DNA of 64,000 nt from Fistularia commersonii (lineage: Eukaryota > Chordata > Actinopteri > Syngnathiformes > Fistulariidae), in the NCBI GenBank assembly GCA_037954325.1, contig JBBMNZ010000003.1:22551392-22615391 (forward strand). The letters are read 5' to 3'. Within the stretch, counting starts at the first letter, position 1. Each line of letters starts with the position of its first letter. The notes under the pieces were generated by a model. That model searched no databases. It worked only from the letters and a program-made list of their open reading frames with translations, and was not told where the DNA came from. Positions 13,186-25,998 of this stretch are shown here, in pieces. Made by a program: the position numbers and the translations under genes.

Positions 13186-13203
13186 CTCATATATATATAT
13201 ATA
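13111..13203. repeat. (CA)n followed by (AT)n
   Basis: A CA array of about 36 units (13111-13182) and an AT run (13189-13203) directly abut the left end of the MITE at 13204. Confidence 0.95.
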
Positions 13204-13540
13204 CTGTTCGAAAGAATAAAGGGAACACCAAAATAACACATCCTAGATCTGAATGAATGCAATATTCTTATAAAATACTTTAATCTTTACATAGCTGAAT
13301 GTGCTGACAAAAAAACTACACAAAAATGATTGATGGAAATCTAATGTATGAACCCATGGAGGTCTGGATTTGAAGTCACACTCCAAATTACAGTGGAAAA
13401 ACACACTTACAGGCGGATCCAACTATGATGTAATGTCCTTAAAACAAGTCAAAATGAATCAGCTTCTGAAGTGGACAGTTTGATTTCACACAAGTGTGAT
13501 TGACTTGCACTTACATTGTGTTGTTTATTTTTTTGAGCAG
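13204..13540 (+). mobile_element. MITE with TA target duplication, copy 1
   Basis: The element begins CTGTTCGAAAGAATAAAGGG and ends in TTTTTGAGCAG, imperfect terminal inverted repeats, with TA on both sides. It is 337 bp with no coding capacity. A second copy lies inverted at 32,255. The TA duplication suggests Tc1/mariner-type mobilisation; the family name is not assigned. Confidence 0.7.
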
Positions 13541-13701
13541 TATATATGTATAAGCACCCAAATTCCATATATGTATAGGAATGTGTGTATGTGTATTCAT
13601 GTTCTCATACATCCTGTATATGGATGGATAATTCGATACATATATACCCACGCAGACATATGTTACACCCATATTTGTATGTTTGTATACACACACATGT
13701 G

Positions 13702-13704
<3 letters not shown>

Positions 13705-13743
<39 letters not shown>

Positions 13744-13747
13744 CGCG
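13705..13747. repeat. (GT)n microsatellite
   Basis: GT array ending in alternating GTGCGTGCGCGC, a purine-pyrimidine alternation favourable to Z-DNA. Confidence 0.9.
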
Positions 13748-16700
13748 CCTCTGATAATAGCCCGGAGTAGACAATGAATGATGTGTCTGAAGACAAAACG
13801 AAGATATGAAGGAATAACTGTCCTCTGGAGCCAGACGTCTAAATGTCTGTTTGCCTCCCAGCCTTCCCATTTATCGCTCCATCTGATTGTCTGTCTGGTC
13901 AAGAATGTGTTAGATCTGTGTCGATCTCCAGGAGGAATCTCTTGCTTTATCACGCAAAACATTTTCTGACGCCACTCGGCATTTTTAAAACCCTGAATAT
14001 ATCTTTTATAAAGAAAAAAGTAAAAAAGCCAAAACATGACACCAATTTTACATTTTCCAATATCTGGCTCAAAGACAGGAATCGGTTGACTGAGCCGGAT
14101 TCTGCAAATCAGATTGCAAAAGTATTTTAGGTTTTAATGAAATAATGCATGCACATGTTATGATTAAATCCAAGCTAATTCAAAATTATATAAAGTGACT
14201 TCAAATGCTCAGGCTCAACTTCCTTGTAATGATAGGAATAAGCTTTAACCAAATCACGGTTCATTTTCAAGTTAGTGTCACTTTTAATTCTAGAGAAAAG
14301 TCCACAAATAAGTGAAGCATAAAAAAAAAAAAAAAAAAAAAAAGGAGGAAAAAAAAATGCTTTGTAACCATGATGTGGCCTGGAATAAAACAACATGACA
14401 AACGGTCTCTGGACGTGAGGCAACCTGCGAGGGGACAAACCGCCAACGAGTAGCTCGGCGGTCTAATTCAGGCTCCAATGTTTGCAGTCACGAGACCATC
14501 TCTAGAAAAAAAAAGATAAAACAAAAACTCTTGGAAATATTCTTTCCTCTTTCCTGTTCAAACGTGCTTGTTTGTAAAAGACGGAAATGTCGACGCAAGG
14601 GTTCAAGACTTTGCACCAGTTTGCAGGATAGAAGATAGAAATGGTCCCAAAACTACGCAAAGATACATTTTCACCGATGTTTACTGTCCAGTTGACTTTA
14701 CCTGCTGTCAGATAACGCCATTAAAATATGAAAACATATGAAATCAATGCATGTTCCTAAAGCGCAATTAAATAAGTTCTAATACCAAAACAGAAGAGAA
14801 CGATTTTGAATCTTCCAGAACTAAAAAAAAAAAAAAAGGGCAATTTAAAAAAAAAATTTTTTTATGTTTTGCAATTCACAGCCTGGATGCCGTAACTTTC
14901 AGGACAAACTAAATCAGCAAAGGTGGGGAAAAAAAAACAAAAAAAAACGTCTGCGGCAGCAGCAAAGGCCAACTCCGGCACTGCAGGGCACGTGTCGACA
15001 ACTCATTTAACGATCTTGAGAGCATCGGTAGTCGAGCTAATGTTACCTTCGGGGCCCGAGCTAGTACCTGCAACAGTTGCGCGGTGACAAGCCGACATCG
15101 CTTCACGCCTTCGCCTCGGTTTGACTGACAGACTGGCGTAAAAGCCGAGAGAATCCCATAAATCATCTCGGCGGATCGCGGGGGTCGGCGAGCACGACTC
15201 GATCCGGTCGGCTTCTCTCGCCGCCGCTCGATCCCGGAACCGCGACGGGAAAAAAACAAAACAAAACCACGACGAGACGTCCTCTTGCTTCATATAACGT
15301 ATCCAAGATCTTCGGTTTCAAGTCAGCGCCGCTTCAATATGAGAGTCCGGGGCCTCTCAGTTCCACCTCTTTATTTCTGTTTTTAACACCTTGCTGGGGA
15401 GACAAAAGGTGAGATATGAAAAATGGCTGCATATTTCTGTCTGGTCGGAGAGGAGGCCGAACAAAAAAGGCTTTGTGGCTTCGGTTTGCCACTGCGGGTC
15501 CCGTTAAAGCGCTTTGATACGAGGAATAATATCTGTGTGTGCCAAAGAGGGAGAGAAAAGAAGAAAGGAAAGCAGATGAAAGAGTCACGTTTAATGTCTG
15601 AAACAGTTTTGTGTGCCGCTCCATAATAAGGCTGGTCTTTTTCATGCTGAAGAACAGGATCTTGTCAAAACGGTCTGATATCATGTTTCCTAAATGGCAT
15701 TAGAGTCATTATACTAGCAAAGTTGAAAGGTTTCCATTTCTGGGCGCATTATTTTTTTTACAGAAATGATAAATTTCTTCATGGGAGTAGATCCTGTACT
15801 TCCCAACAGAGAATTCAAGCGAAGAGATAAATATCCGTCCGTTCCGATATCATGTTCCCACGCCGGACGCGTCACCCTCGCCGCTTTCAGACGTGCTTGT
15901 GTGAACGTGAGGTTTATCCCGCCGTCGAATCAATCTACCGAACGCTCACGGGACAGAGCGGCGCCCCGGCGTCTCCGAGCGTCCGTAGACGTCGTCGGCC
16001 AAAGGCTAATTCTCGACGCCGATTCCCGTCGGTCTGAAGTGCCGCCTCTATTTTAACAACAACAGGTCTTTGCCAAAAGGGCCCGTCCCGGCTCCGGGCT
16101 AATTGTCGCATTACACAACGGCGCTGCCAGGCTGACTCATACCTCCATGTCTCCTCGCTTCCTTTCCCTCCGCTGTTTACTTTCTCTCTTTTCACCACGT
16201 CAGCTGTTTTATCGGCCACTACCTTGTATTTTCCTCGCAGCTACGAGTGACTCCACTTCACCTACTTTTTAACTCGAACCTGCTGACTGTTCAGAGTCAT
16301 GCATGTTTGTCCTGAGGTCACAAACCCCCCCCCTCGCCGCTTCCCTCCTTCCCTCCCTTCCCGGCTCTTCGGTTTGCAACGGGAGAAGCGGGGACGGTCG
16401 ACGGTTTGACAGTTGAACGGTGTCCTCGGCAGCCTGCGACGCCTCAGGACAAACTGCCCGAGACAAGAAAACAAGAGTCGAAACGCAAACGAGGACAAAG
16501 TCCAGTCGTTTCTGTCTGAGGCTGAGGAATCAAGGGGAAGGCGGAGACTCCTGGAGTCTCCAGAGGAAACCTGAGCAGGGTCGGTACCGCACTGGAATTT
16601 ACTGCCCTGGCATCTGCCAGAGCCAAAACCTCATTCTGGAAGTTTGGAAAGCAGAGTGGAGTGACAGCATTTCCTGCATCCATTTAGAGTCCCACAATAT

Positions 16701-17545
16701 GGAAAAGATTTCAGCCTCTTCAAAAAGAAAAGCCCATCACTGGTCGTACTGAGAACCCCCCCCCCCCCCCCGCCCCTCGCTCCCCCACCCGCTGGTATTT
16801 TGGGTAAATGCGAGTTTTGTAAAGGAAACCTTTTATCTGCGAACAATAACAAATTGAAAACCGAAGGGGAGTTGGTCTTATTCTTGATTGTGTGGTCTCC
16901 GGGCGGAATTGTTTTCTGTTATGTATTTTGTAAAAAAAAATGAATTAAAGACTTTTACGAAAGTATTCAAACATCCCCCCGCGTCTCGACCATTGTCTTC
17001 GTGCGGCGGCTCCGCGCCCCCGAGCCATGATATTTACAATAACCAATAATAAACCACAGCTCGGACGACGCATTCTCTCCTATTTCTTTTTCCAATTTCA
17101 AAAATATTTCGGTGAGAAAATGCCATCTGCCTTGCAGCAGCAGCAGCAGCAGCAACAACAAGGAAAAAAGTTTATTTTTACTTTGTGGGACGTACAGCTC
17201 GGTCGGAACCCCTTTCGACTGGCTCATCCGAAAAAAAAATGGCGCCGTCCAACGCGAACGCTTAACACGAATGACATCCGAAGGCGTTCCTCTCCCCTGC
17301 CGATGGGTTTGCAGACATATGGAACATTTTTCCGTGCAGTCGTTACTATTATTAAAATATCCTCCGCGCGTTAATGACAGCGGAGGCGTGGCGCGAAAAA
17401 TGCAATTTCACGTCGGTCAAAATCATAAAAAGGGGGTCGGGGTTTCACGCCGGAGACACATTCGGCGGGGATGGAAACTATTCTCCTGCGTGATTTCCGC
17501 GGTCACTCGTGTCACTTGGCATTAGAGAAATGGCGGAGGATACCG

Positions 17546-17790
17546 GGGCGGCACGGTGGCGCGGCGGTTTAGCGCTTCCGCCTCACAGCAAGGAGGTCCC
17601 CGGTTCCATCCCGACAGGGGCCTTTCTGTGTCTGCGTGGGTTTTCCTACCGCTTCTCCGGTTTCAAAAAAACAAGGAGGAGGTTTCAGCGGAGACCCTAG
17701 ATTGCGCAGATGTGCGACTGATTCGGTTCTGGCCCTTTGACCCGTGAAGGGGAGAGCGATGTTCGTATGTCTCTATACAATGCGTGAATT
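17546..17790 (+). mobile_element. tRNA-like dispersed repeat (SINE-type), 5' end
   Basis: GGGGCGGCACGGTGGCGCGG, TTAGCGC, GCCTCACAGCAAGGAGGTCC and a degenerate B-box-like GGTTCCATCCC match the start of a very common teleost repeat that has tRNA-like promoter boxes. It continues through the GTGGGTTTTCC and CTCCGG segments and then runs into GTATGTCTCTATA, where a minisatellite begins. Confidence 0.65.
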
Positions 17791-18018
17791 GTTGCGTATC
17801 TTCTTTTCGCGGCAACTGAATTTCGACGTTTTACTCTTCATAAGAACCACGTCCCGTCGCCACGACATGAAGACAAAAATATACATGTGAATGACAGAGT
17901 TAGCGGTTCTATTTATCTCAATAATTATGTGAATGATTGCATTTCTGTATGAAATACCTGGATGAGAGGGTGAATTGTTGTTTGTCATATAGCATAGCAA
18001 AGCGTAGCATAGCATATA

Positions 18019-18299
18019 CAGGACTGTCTCAGAAAATTTGAATATTGTGTTAATGTTCTTCATCTTCTGTAATGCAAAAACAAAAGTATCATACATTCTG
18101 GATTCATTACAAATCAACTGAAATATTGCAAGCCTTTTGTTATTTCAGTATTGCTGATTATGGCTTACATCTTGAGCAAACTCAAAAATCCTATCTCAAA
18201 ATATTAGAATATCATGAAAAAGTAATTTTTGTTTTTTTAATTGCATTAAAGAAGATAAAGAACTTTATCACAATATTCAAATTTTCCGAGACAGTCCTG
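18019..18299 (+). mobile_element. Tc1/mariner-like MITE (CAGGACTGTCTCAG family)
   Basis: The termini CAGGACTGTCTCAGAAAATT and its near-perfect inverse AATTTTCCGAGACAGTCCTG are flanked by TA (18017-18018 and 18300-18301). The 281-bp element has inverted arms and no transposase. It is related to the array at 53,836-54,925. Confidence 0.8.
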
Positions 18300-18301
18300 T
18301 A

Positions 18302-18440
18302 GCATTACGTTACATTACATTCCAGTCATTTGGCAGACGCTTTTATCCAAAGCGACTTCAAAAAAAAGTGCAATTTAGTCACCGAAGATCGAACTACCCG
18401 TCGTCGGAAGTCCGAAGTGACCGCTCTACCAAATAGCCAT
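18302..18440. repeat. Dispersed teleost repeat (CATTTGGCAGACGCTTTTAT type)
   Basis: The sequence GTCATTTGGCAGACGCTTTT ATCCAAAGCGACTT followed by CGAACTACC and CGCTCTACCAAA matches a repeat frequent in fish genomes. Its class is not assigned here. It inserted directly next to the MITE. Confidence 0.55.
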
Positions 18441-18779
18441 CTAAAAATCATATACATACATACATACATACATACATACATTCATGCATACATACATAGC
18501 ATAGCAAATAAAAGACTTGCAAATGAGGAAGTGAATTGTTCTTTGTCTTTATATGACTTTTGAATGAGAGGGTGAATGATTTCTAAATGAGAGAGTCAAT
18601 TGTTGTATGTCACTATATGACTTGTGAACCAGATGAATGGTTATATGTGTCCATATGATGCGTCGATGAGAGGATGAACGGTTTTATGTCTCGTAATGAT
18701 ATGTAAATGTGAAAGTGAATTGCTTATGTCTCAAAATGACTCGTGAACTACATAAATGACTGTTTCCCTCCTTGGCCTT

Positions 18780-18946
18780 CCTGTCGCCGAATATTGTAAT
18801 TGCCTAATATAAAGTGTAATCGTTGTATTCAGATTAAACACTGTGAACTGACAAGAGTTTTTATTATTTGAACCCCCCGCAGAAACATTTTCAAGCATAA
18901 TACTGGTCCCTGGTAAGAAAAAGTTGGGGATCGCTGCTTTATAGGA
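18780..18946. mobile_element. hAT-like transposon end
   Basis: The segment ends ACTGGTCCCTGGTAAGAAAA AGTTGGGGATCGCTG, whose reverse complement CAGCGATCCCCAACTTTTT resembles hAT termini (CAGTGGTCCCCAACC type). The left boundary is approximate and no target duplication was confirmed. Confidence 0.4.
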
Positions 18947-21339
18947 TGTGTGAATAAGTGAGTGAATGCTTGTATGTCTCTTTCTGATGACAGAGTGAAT
19001 TGTTATATGTCTTTATGTCTTGCGAATTGTTCTGTCTTTATATGACCTACGAATGAGAGGGTGAATGATCGTATGTCTCTAAACGGCGTGTGGATGAGAG
19101 GGCAGATGACCGAATGAATGAATGCATAATTCTGAATTTAAAGCTAGTTGAGAGGCAGCTGTAGCTTTCTGTGCAAAACAAAATCCAACTTTGGAGTATT
19201 TTTGAAAAAGGTACATTTCCACAAATAAACAACCTTAACTTATCCGGAGTGTTTGTGCAACAGTGTTGATTGTGAAAGCAAACATTACAAAAAAGTAAAT
19301 CCGAGTATCACGTGTGTAAATATTCTATTAAAATAACATTGGATCAACAGTTTGTCTTGCTCTGCCTTGAGCAGCTCCTGGTCTTTTTTTTTTTTTTTTA
19401 CTCTCCCCAACACCGCTGCCTTTTATTGACTCCAAAAATGCATTTAATGAAATTATTCTAAAACACTTTATCCAATTATTGCTAACATTCTCAAAGTGTT
19501 GTATTCCTTTTGAAAGTGTTGATGCCATTCCCCGTAAAATCCGGTAAAATCAGGGCGTCGTCCGCAAACGCACAAAGGCTCTTTCACAAACTCGTCTTCA
19601 ATCCCTTTTCCGGAATAAATCCGATTCCGAGGAGACAAGCGTCGGGCTGACCGTCCCGGGGAGCCGTTGGGATGATCGAAGGGGTTAAAACGGGAGTTGG
19701 CCGCCCCTCCGGAGGCGAGCGGCTCCCGGCTGCGCTGGTTCGTGGCTCGCAGCAGCTGAAAGAGAAGGCTGTCTCCAATGCCTCCCCCTCCTGTATCTCT
19801 GTCTCCATATAATTACACTATGGCTGACAGACATGGTGCTTAAAGTTACAAAACAAAGACGGGCTGGAAAATAAACAGTGGCTCAGTCACTCACTGAAAG
19901 GCCGAGCGTCTGATGCGCACATCGCCTGGTTTTATACTAATAGTTTAGCAGAGGCGGGGAATACTAAACCGGCCTATGTCCTTGGAAACCATAAAAGTGC
20001 CAGTCATCCTATTTTTCATATTTTTGTTTGTTTGAAGGCAGCCATCTTTCTTTTGGCCTGCCAGTCTTCTTAATTTGATCTCTGAACGCGAATAAAATTC
20101 AACGTGGTCGGTTCATCTTTGTAGCCATACGATGAAGAAAAACATCTAAAAAGTGGTTAGAGCTCATCAAATGATTTGATTTAATAAAAGATTATGAGTC
20201 TTATAGGCTTTCTGATTCTATTACAGCTCTTACAGCCGTTCGCCCCGGTGTCAGAACCACCGGTACGCCTTGTTGGGGCTTCAGATATATTTGTTTGCCA
20301 TATAATTAATTTCCTTTGAGTATTTCTGACCTGTGATTCCTCTGCCTTGGGATCGTACTCGGGGTGGGAGCGGTTTGGGATCTGGGGTATCTTCCGATAA
20401 GATGCAAAATCAACTTGGACTGATGAGATGATTTTTGCTGTCAAAGGTCAAGGTTGCTGCAATATTTGTAACCCGCCCTTTTCTTGGTAAAATGTATGGC
20501 AAGTTACTGCTAGTGCAAAAACAGCCATATATCAGTATATTGTAACACAGTCACACGCTCATACTGGCTCCAAAGTATGAAGTTTTCAATGATTGCATCG
20601 ACGGTCAAATTAAAATCAACAAATTCCAGCCTCCAGCCGCAACAATACGGCATATTTTGAGGAGGTTAGTCAGACTTCGGACGTCAGAGTCGCGTCAGGC
20701 CTTAAAACAGATCCGAACTCGGTGCCGCCGGAAGTTTACGCTTCACTTCCCGACTGCAAACTGCAAACGCTGTGTGTGTTTTCAGGATGACCGCTTGTCT
20801 GTCTGTGTATCTGTTTATTGCCAGCGTTTGTCAGGATTGTTTGAGCGTTTTTCCGTTTTATAATTAAGTCTGACATGTAAGGCTCGCTGACAGCGGCACA
20901 ACCTGTGTATGCGCATTCTGCTTGCCAGACTTCATTTGATTTTTGCTGTTTTTATTCCTCGAGTTTCTCAAGGGATCTCCCCGCTATATGTTGATATTAG
21001 ACCGCGTTAAAGACAGATTTTCACTCACCAGAAGGACGACAACAGGACGTTTCACATGAGGGGTCTCCATGTCTGCAAACAGGGAAACACATATGCAGCT
21101 AAAAGACTGAACACTGTCATGGCAGTGTTGTTGATAATGATGATGACGAAGAAGATAGTGTGAGGAGTGGAGAGATCTAACCTTGGTGGCGTCTGTTTTG
21201 TGATCTGTTTCGTGTTCCTGACAACTGGCTGTTTTCATAGCGCCAATTACAAGTCAGGTGCAGTCAATCAAGTATCAGCGTGGCCCAGTTCCATTTAGTT
21301 GAGCCTGGCATGACGGCCCACATGACACAAACACAATAA

Positions 21340-22255
21340 TATTGGTTGCCGTAACATGACATGACATGACATGACATGACATGACATGACAGCACAGTGT
21401 GATGGGACATAATGTAACATGATGAGACAACATGTAACATAGCTTAACGTTATGTAATGTAATGTAACATAGCATATAGCACAGCATAACATAACAAAAC
21501 ATAGCATAGCACATCATAGCAAATCAAGATTGACGTAACATAACATTAGTTATGTTAACACACACACACACACGCATAGCATAGCACAGTGTGACATAAC
21601 ATAATGTAAAATGATGTGACGTGACTAGCTGTAATGTAGCATAGCATACCAAATCAAAATAAATTGTAGCAAATCGTAGCAAATCATAACATAACATTGC
21701 ATAACATTAGTTAACATTGCATAGCATAGCGCAGTGTGACATTACCTCATGTAACATGATGTGATGTGACTAGACGTAATGTAGCATGGCATAACAAAGC
21801 AGAACATAGCATAGCAAATAAAAGCAAATTGTAGCAAATCTTAGCAAATCATAACACAACACAACAAAACATAACATTGCATAGCATTAGTTAACATTGA
21901 ATAGCATAGCACAGTGTGACTTAACATACTGTAAAATGATGTGACGTTACTAGATGTAATGTAGCATAGCATAGCATAGCATAGCATAACAAAAAAAAAA
22001 ACATAATATAGTTAAATCAAATTAAATCGTCACAAATTGTAGCAAATCACAACATAACGTAACATAACATAGAATTGCAGTCTGTGGTAACATAATGTAA
22101 CTTGACGTGGCATGACGAGATGTAGCGTAGCATAGCATAGCATAGCATAGCATAGCATACACAAAAAATAACATAGCATAGCAATCCATAGCAAATCAAA
22201 ATTAATCATAGCTAATCCTTGCAAATCATAACATAATATAATATAACATGGTTCA
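21340..22255. repeat. AT-rich satellite-like array with higher-order units
   Basis: Pentanucleotide-type repeats (ATGAC, ATAGC, AACAT, AAATC) are organised into at least five imperfect longer units. The landmark CAGTGTGAC/T recurs at 21395, 21587, 21732, 21912 and, diverged, about 22078, each followed by TAACATAATGTAA and GATGTGACGTGACTAG-like blocks. Spacings are 145-192 bp. Confidence 0.75.
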
Positions 22256-22387
22256 GTTCCAGCGATCAACCTGGTCCCAGCGTTCTCTCGATACCTGGCC
22301 AAGTTTTCTCATCTCCATTTTCCATCTTTTCTTCAGACACAAAAAAACAGCCGTGTCAAAGAAACAATACAGAGCAAATGGTCCGTG

Positions 22388-22499
22388 ATTGACAAGTGAC
22401 CTGTCAAGGTCTGCGTCCCATCCAGTAGCGTCAGGGATTGGCTCCGAGCCCCCAAACGGCCCTACGAGATGGATAAGCTGATTAGATAATGAATGAATG
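22388..22499 (+). repeat. 3' portion of the tRNA-like dispersed repeat
   Basis: GTGACCTGTCAAGG, GGGATTGGCTCCGAGCCCCC and GGATAAGCTGATTAGATAAT GAATGAATGA correspond to the 3' end of the same teleost repeat. The terminal (GAAT)n resembles tails left by L2/CR1-type retroposition. Confidence 0.55.
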
Positions 22500-22948
22500 A
22501 CAAAATTGATCTCATTTCACTAAAACATATCTGATCAGGAATAAATAACTTTAGCAGTATCCTACTGTTAGGAGCGTTTGATGCGCCTGGATTCTCATCT
22601 CAAGCGTCTTTGTGTGCTGAAGCCCTAAAGTTTTTCCACATCGTACTCAGAGTACATTTCTCACCGGAGGCAACGGAGCCGCTTTAATATGAAGACACAA
22701 ACAACCGAGAGCTCAGACGATGAAGCGAACAAACAAAGGGATGAAACTGGAAAGAGTGTTTTTTTGTTTTTGTTTTTTTTTTAAACTTGTGCTTCCCTCC
22801 AGCCCCGGCTCATCCGGCGGTGAATTCCATATACTAGCGAGGTTGGCTTGATGTCGTGGGCACGTCGACTCACTCATTCATGTAGAAGACGGAGAAGTGT
22901 TCCAGTTTTAGCAGTTGTGTGTGGAAGAAAGCCTGGAGTGTTCGACCC

Positions 22949-22950
<2 letters not shown>

Positions 22951-22995
<45 letters not shown>
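22951..22995. repeat. (CA)n microsatellite
   Basis: Perfect CA array of about 22 units. Confidence 0.95.
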
Positions 22996-22998
<3 letters not shown>

Positions 22999-24051
22999 TG
23001 CACCGCGACTCAGGCATAAAACAGAAGAAACAAATATTGAAGCTAAGAGACCGCTGGGATACTTTAAGTCCAAAAAACATGAATTCAAGAAGCCGGTCGG
23101 CGGTCATCAGTTTCCTTTAAATTCAGATCAACGTGCTTGATTTATCTTTATTGGAATAAAAACAACTTTCCACCTTGCGAGGTGTTTATACCTCTGTTGT
23201 GAAACAGAACACGGGTAAACACTTAGAAAAATCATATTCGGGTTAATCTGTTGCGCCGAAATCCCTTGTTGAGCCACAATCTCATAAATACTCAAGGAGC
23301 GTCCCCCCCGCAAATAAAAACCTGATAATTGATTTTCGAACCGCGTGGAAGGAGAATAGAGGAAACGGATGACAAGCGAAATTGCAGAGGGTACTCCGGT
23401 CGCAGTTTTGGAGCCGAAAAAACTTCCAAATGCGCATTAACATAATTATAACATCATGATCTGCGCGGGGATAATTAAATGTTGTCGGGGTGGAGCCTGA
23501 CAGGCTGTGGCAGCCCGTTTTCATTCAGTTCACAGTGAGGTCAGCGCCCACCACAGCCTCCTCCTCCTCCTCCTCCTTCTCTGCTGCCTGGGATTCATTT
23601 CATCGTCTCCATGACTCTGAATTCTGACAAAGGAAAACAATTAAGACAGGAGAGCTGGGCAGGGGCGGGGGCCGAAAAAGAGACGGGCGAGGAAAACACG
23701 GTAGGTTCGGAGCGGCGAGTGTCAGCAGCGGCGGAGGCCCTCCCGCCTCGGCCTCTCTGAATCCTTCCATTGTGTCCCGACCGCAAATCCCAAACTTCGC
23801 CTGGAAAAGCTGAGAAGACACTTGACTGAAATATGCATTGGATTTTTTTTTTTTTTTTTTTTTTTTCCTTGGCTTGACGGGGCGGGGGCTCGGGGAGGGT
23901 GGTTGAGGGCTCCTATTAAAGTTTCATTACGGTTCCTGCACACAAATAACAGCAACATGCAAGCTGATGATTAGACGCGACTGGTTTCTGCGTCGTCACC
24001 TATTTTAAGCTCGGACTGCACGTTTCCAGTAACTACGGCGATCTTTGAACG

Positions 24052-24114
<63 letters not shown>
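24052..24114. repeat. (CTTT)n microsatellite
   Basis: Perfect tetranucleotide array of about 15 units. It is polypyrimidine on this strand. Confidence 0.95.
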
Positions 24115-24115
<1 letters not shown>

Positions 24116-25690
24116 AGGGGTGCTGCGACTTTGTAATCAAACCTTCCCCTGCTTTTCAAACTCAAGTTAATTGCCGGTTTCGGCGAGCCGCCTTCAGAGG
24201 TTCAGGGTCACAGCAAAAATGTCTGACTGCCCGAGCGACGTGCCTCTGCCTCCCGAGACTTGACGTCTCCGTGATTTTTTTTTTTTTTTTTTTTTAACCG
24301 CCTTCCGCTGCTTACGTCGCGTTTTCTCCCCCGACCTCTCACTCAAATACATATCTGCATAAATAACCGCGTTGTTGAAAGGCTGGAACAGGATGCCATT
24401 AAGCTATAAACGCGCCGCGCTCTGCCTCCAGAGTCGGTTCGAGTGCCCTGCTGTGGTTTGTTGTGTAATCGCTCAGTTATGCGCTTTATTTTCTTACCAC
24501 TGGCACCGTGGAGCCGCTCTCTGTTTTCCATCGCCGCCGGTCCCCTTTGACGCCGAGGAGATAGTTAAAAGCTGATTATGATTCATACGGTTTGAACGAA
24601 GCTTGAAAAAGGAGGCACGGATTCAAACATAAACACACAAACGGCACACGAAGGGCTGTAAACGTCCTCATTTTCAGAACTTTTAAAAAGTTCACCGCCT
24701 TCCTCTTCCACCGGAGTTGCCGTCACTGCGTGACCTTAAGCCGCTTTGCTCTGACTTGATTTATGGTTTTGGATATTCGCTCGCTGGACGCGACCAGGCC
24801 ACGTTATTCACGTGCAACGTCGACTCCAAAACAAAGCCTCCGCCATATTCAGCGACGCAAGGCGATCGTTTCACAGCATGTTTTTTTGTACGGGGTTTGC
24901 ATTTTTCTGTGGCGTTGAGCTGGATTAAACCGAGGCGCTTGAAATATGCGGCCCCGCTTTACTTGGCATCCGGAGGCAGGATTTTAAAATTTGCCCTATT
25001 CCAGGGCAAAAAAAATGAACAGTTTCCCAGTGTTAACCTGAAGAAGGGAGTTAATAGTATATTTGTCAGGTTTAATCGCCGAGTAGCCCTCGCAAACAGA
25101 AGCGGGGGAGGGGGTCACTCGGGATGAGAGGGACCCGATCCCACGGTCCGGATGTTTTTAACAAGTACTGCAGGATGGAAATACTGAGACGTGTTGAAAC
25201 CCAGGTAGGCAGGTCCCGTAAGTACTACTTAGTGTCAGATATATTCACGACTGGCCGCTGTGAACTGCTCCTTAAGTAAAAATGTTACCCATCTGGCTGC
25301 TTCGATGTTAAACTGAGGGTTGTTTTTTTTTTCTTTTAAGGAGAAGATGCGGCATAGATATTTTTTTTTTTTTTTGTCCTTTCCCTTCATTTTGTCACAA
25401 TCTTGAAAAAGAGGGAAAAACAGACATGCTAGTTGCTCTTTGTGAGCAGCTTAAAGGCCAAAACTGATCAATTCGGATTCAAAATTCAATACAGAATCCG
25501 CTCTAGGATCATTTCTAGACAGTTTCTCAGGATACCGGTTGAAGCATATTAAAGAATGAAAATCTAATAGACGTATATGAATGCGGGTTTTCCGAATTTT
25601 TGGAAGAAGGACCTTTGTCTCTCTAAAAGGCTGCTAAAACATTTGAGAAATAAGTAGCCACCACATACTGACTTCATTTAATACAAATAC

Positions 25691-25998
25691 TTTATTGACA
25701 AGTGTGTATGCCATATTTTTTTGTTGTTGATGGAATCGCTGAATTGTTAGCACGTATACCGGATTCATCTTAATCTTACAGCTCACGTTTGCAAAAATGA
25801 CACTGAGAAAGGTAATGCATATATAGAATCAAAAGTGCATATTCTTGTTCCTTTTTTTTTTATTTTGTCCATATACACATTACACTACACATAAATAATT
25901 GCATTGTAAAATGACTCAAGTATTTACATGTATAATATATTTTTATAAAATATATAAATTTATATTAAATCTAGGTAGATTACAATTCGGATACTGGG
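25691..25998 (-). terminator. smad6: smad6 3' UTR and poly(A) signal
   Basis: Downstream of the stop codon lies an AT-rich segment. An AATAAA in transcript sense lies at 25696-25691 (TTTATT on the plus strand), about 300 nt past the stop. A second AATAAA at 25863-25858 could give a shorter 3' UTR. Several TTTA/ATTTA-like motifs lie between. Which signal is used cannot be decided from sequence. Confidence 0.55.

Larger units (their letters stand above)
17760..19110. repeat. Degenerate minisatellite (about 40-55 bp unit) with transposon insertions
   Basis: Repeated variants of TATGTCTCTATATGACTTGT followed by GAATGAGAGGGTGAATGATT occur at about 17,760-17,970, 18,525-18,760 and 18,950-19,110. 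The array is interrupted by a Tc1-like MITE (18,019-18,299), another repeat (18,302-18,440) and a hAT-like end (to 18,946). The unit resembles an internal segment of the tRNA-like repeat that precedes it. Confidence 0.6.
3741..25690. other. smad3-smad6 intergenic region without recognisable genes
   Basis: About 22 kb lies between the smad3 promoter and the smad6 poly(A) signal. I found no conserved protein in either strand; the open frames present are short, repeat-derived or lack a family signature. The region is rich in microsatellites, homopolymers and transposon remnants, which are listed separately. In vertebrates the SMAD6-SMAD3 interval is also poor in protein-coding genes, so long-range enhancers or lncRNAs may be here but cannot be recognised by eye. 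Confidence 0.6.

Noticed and set aside
17112..17525. A frame with a poly-Gln or poly-Ser run
   Set aside because: The run is just a CAG/CAA microsatellite at 17,135-17,160 read in different frames; the flanking translation is not protein-like.
21354..21391. Regularly spaced short repeats resembling a CRISPR array
   Set aside because: They are ATGAC pentamers in a eukaryotic AT-rich satellite, without unique spacers or cas genes.
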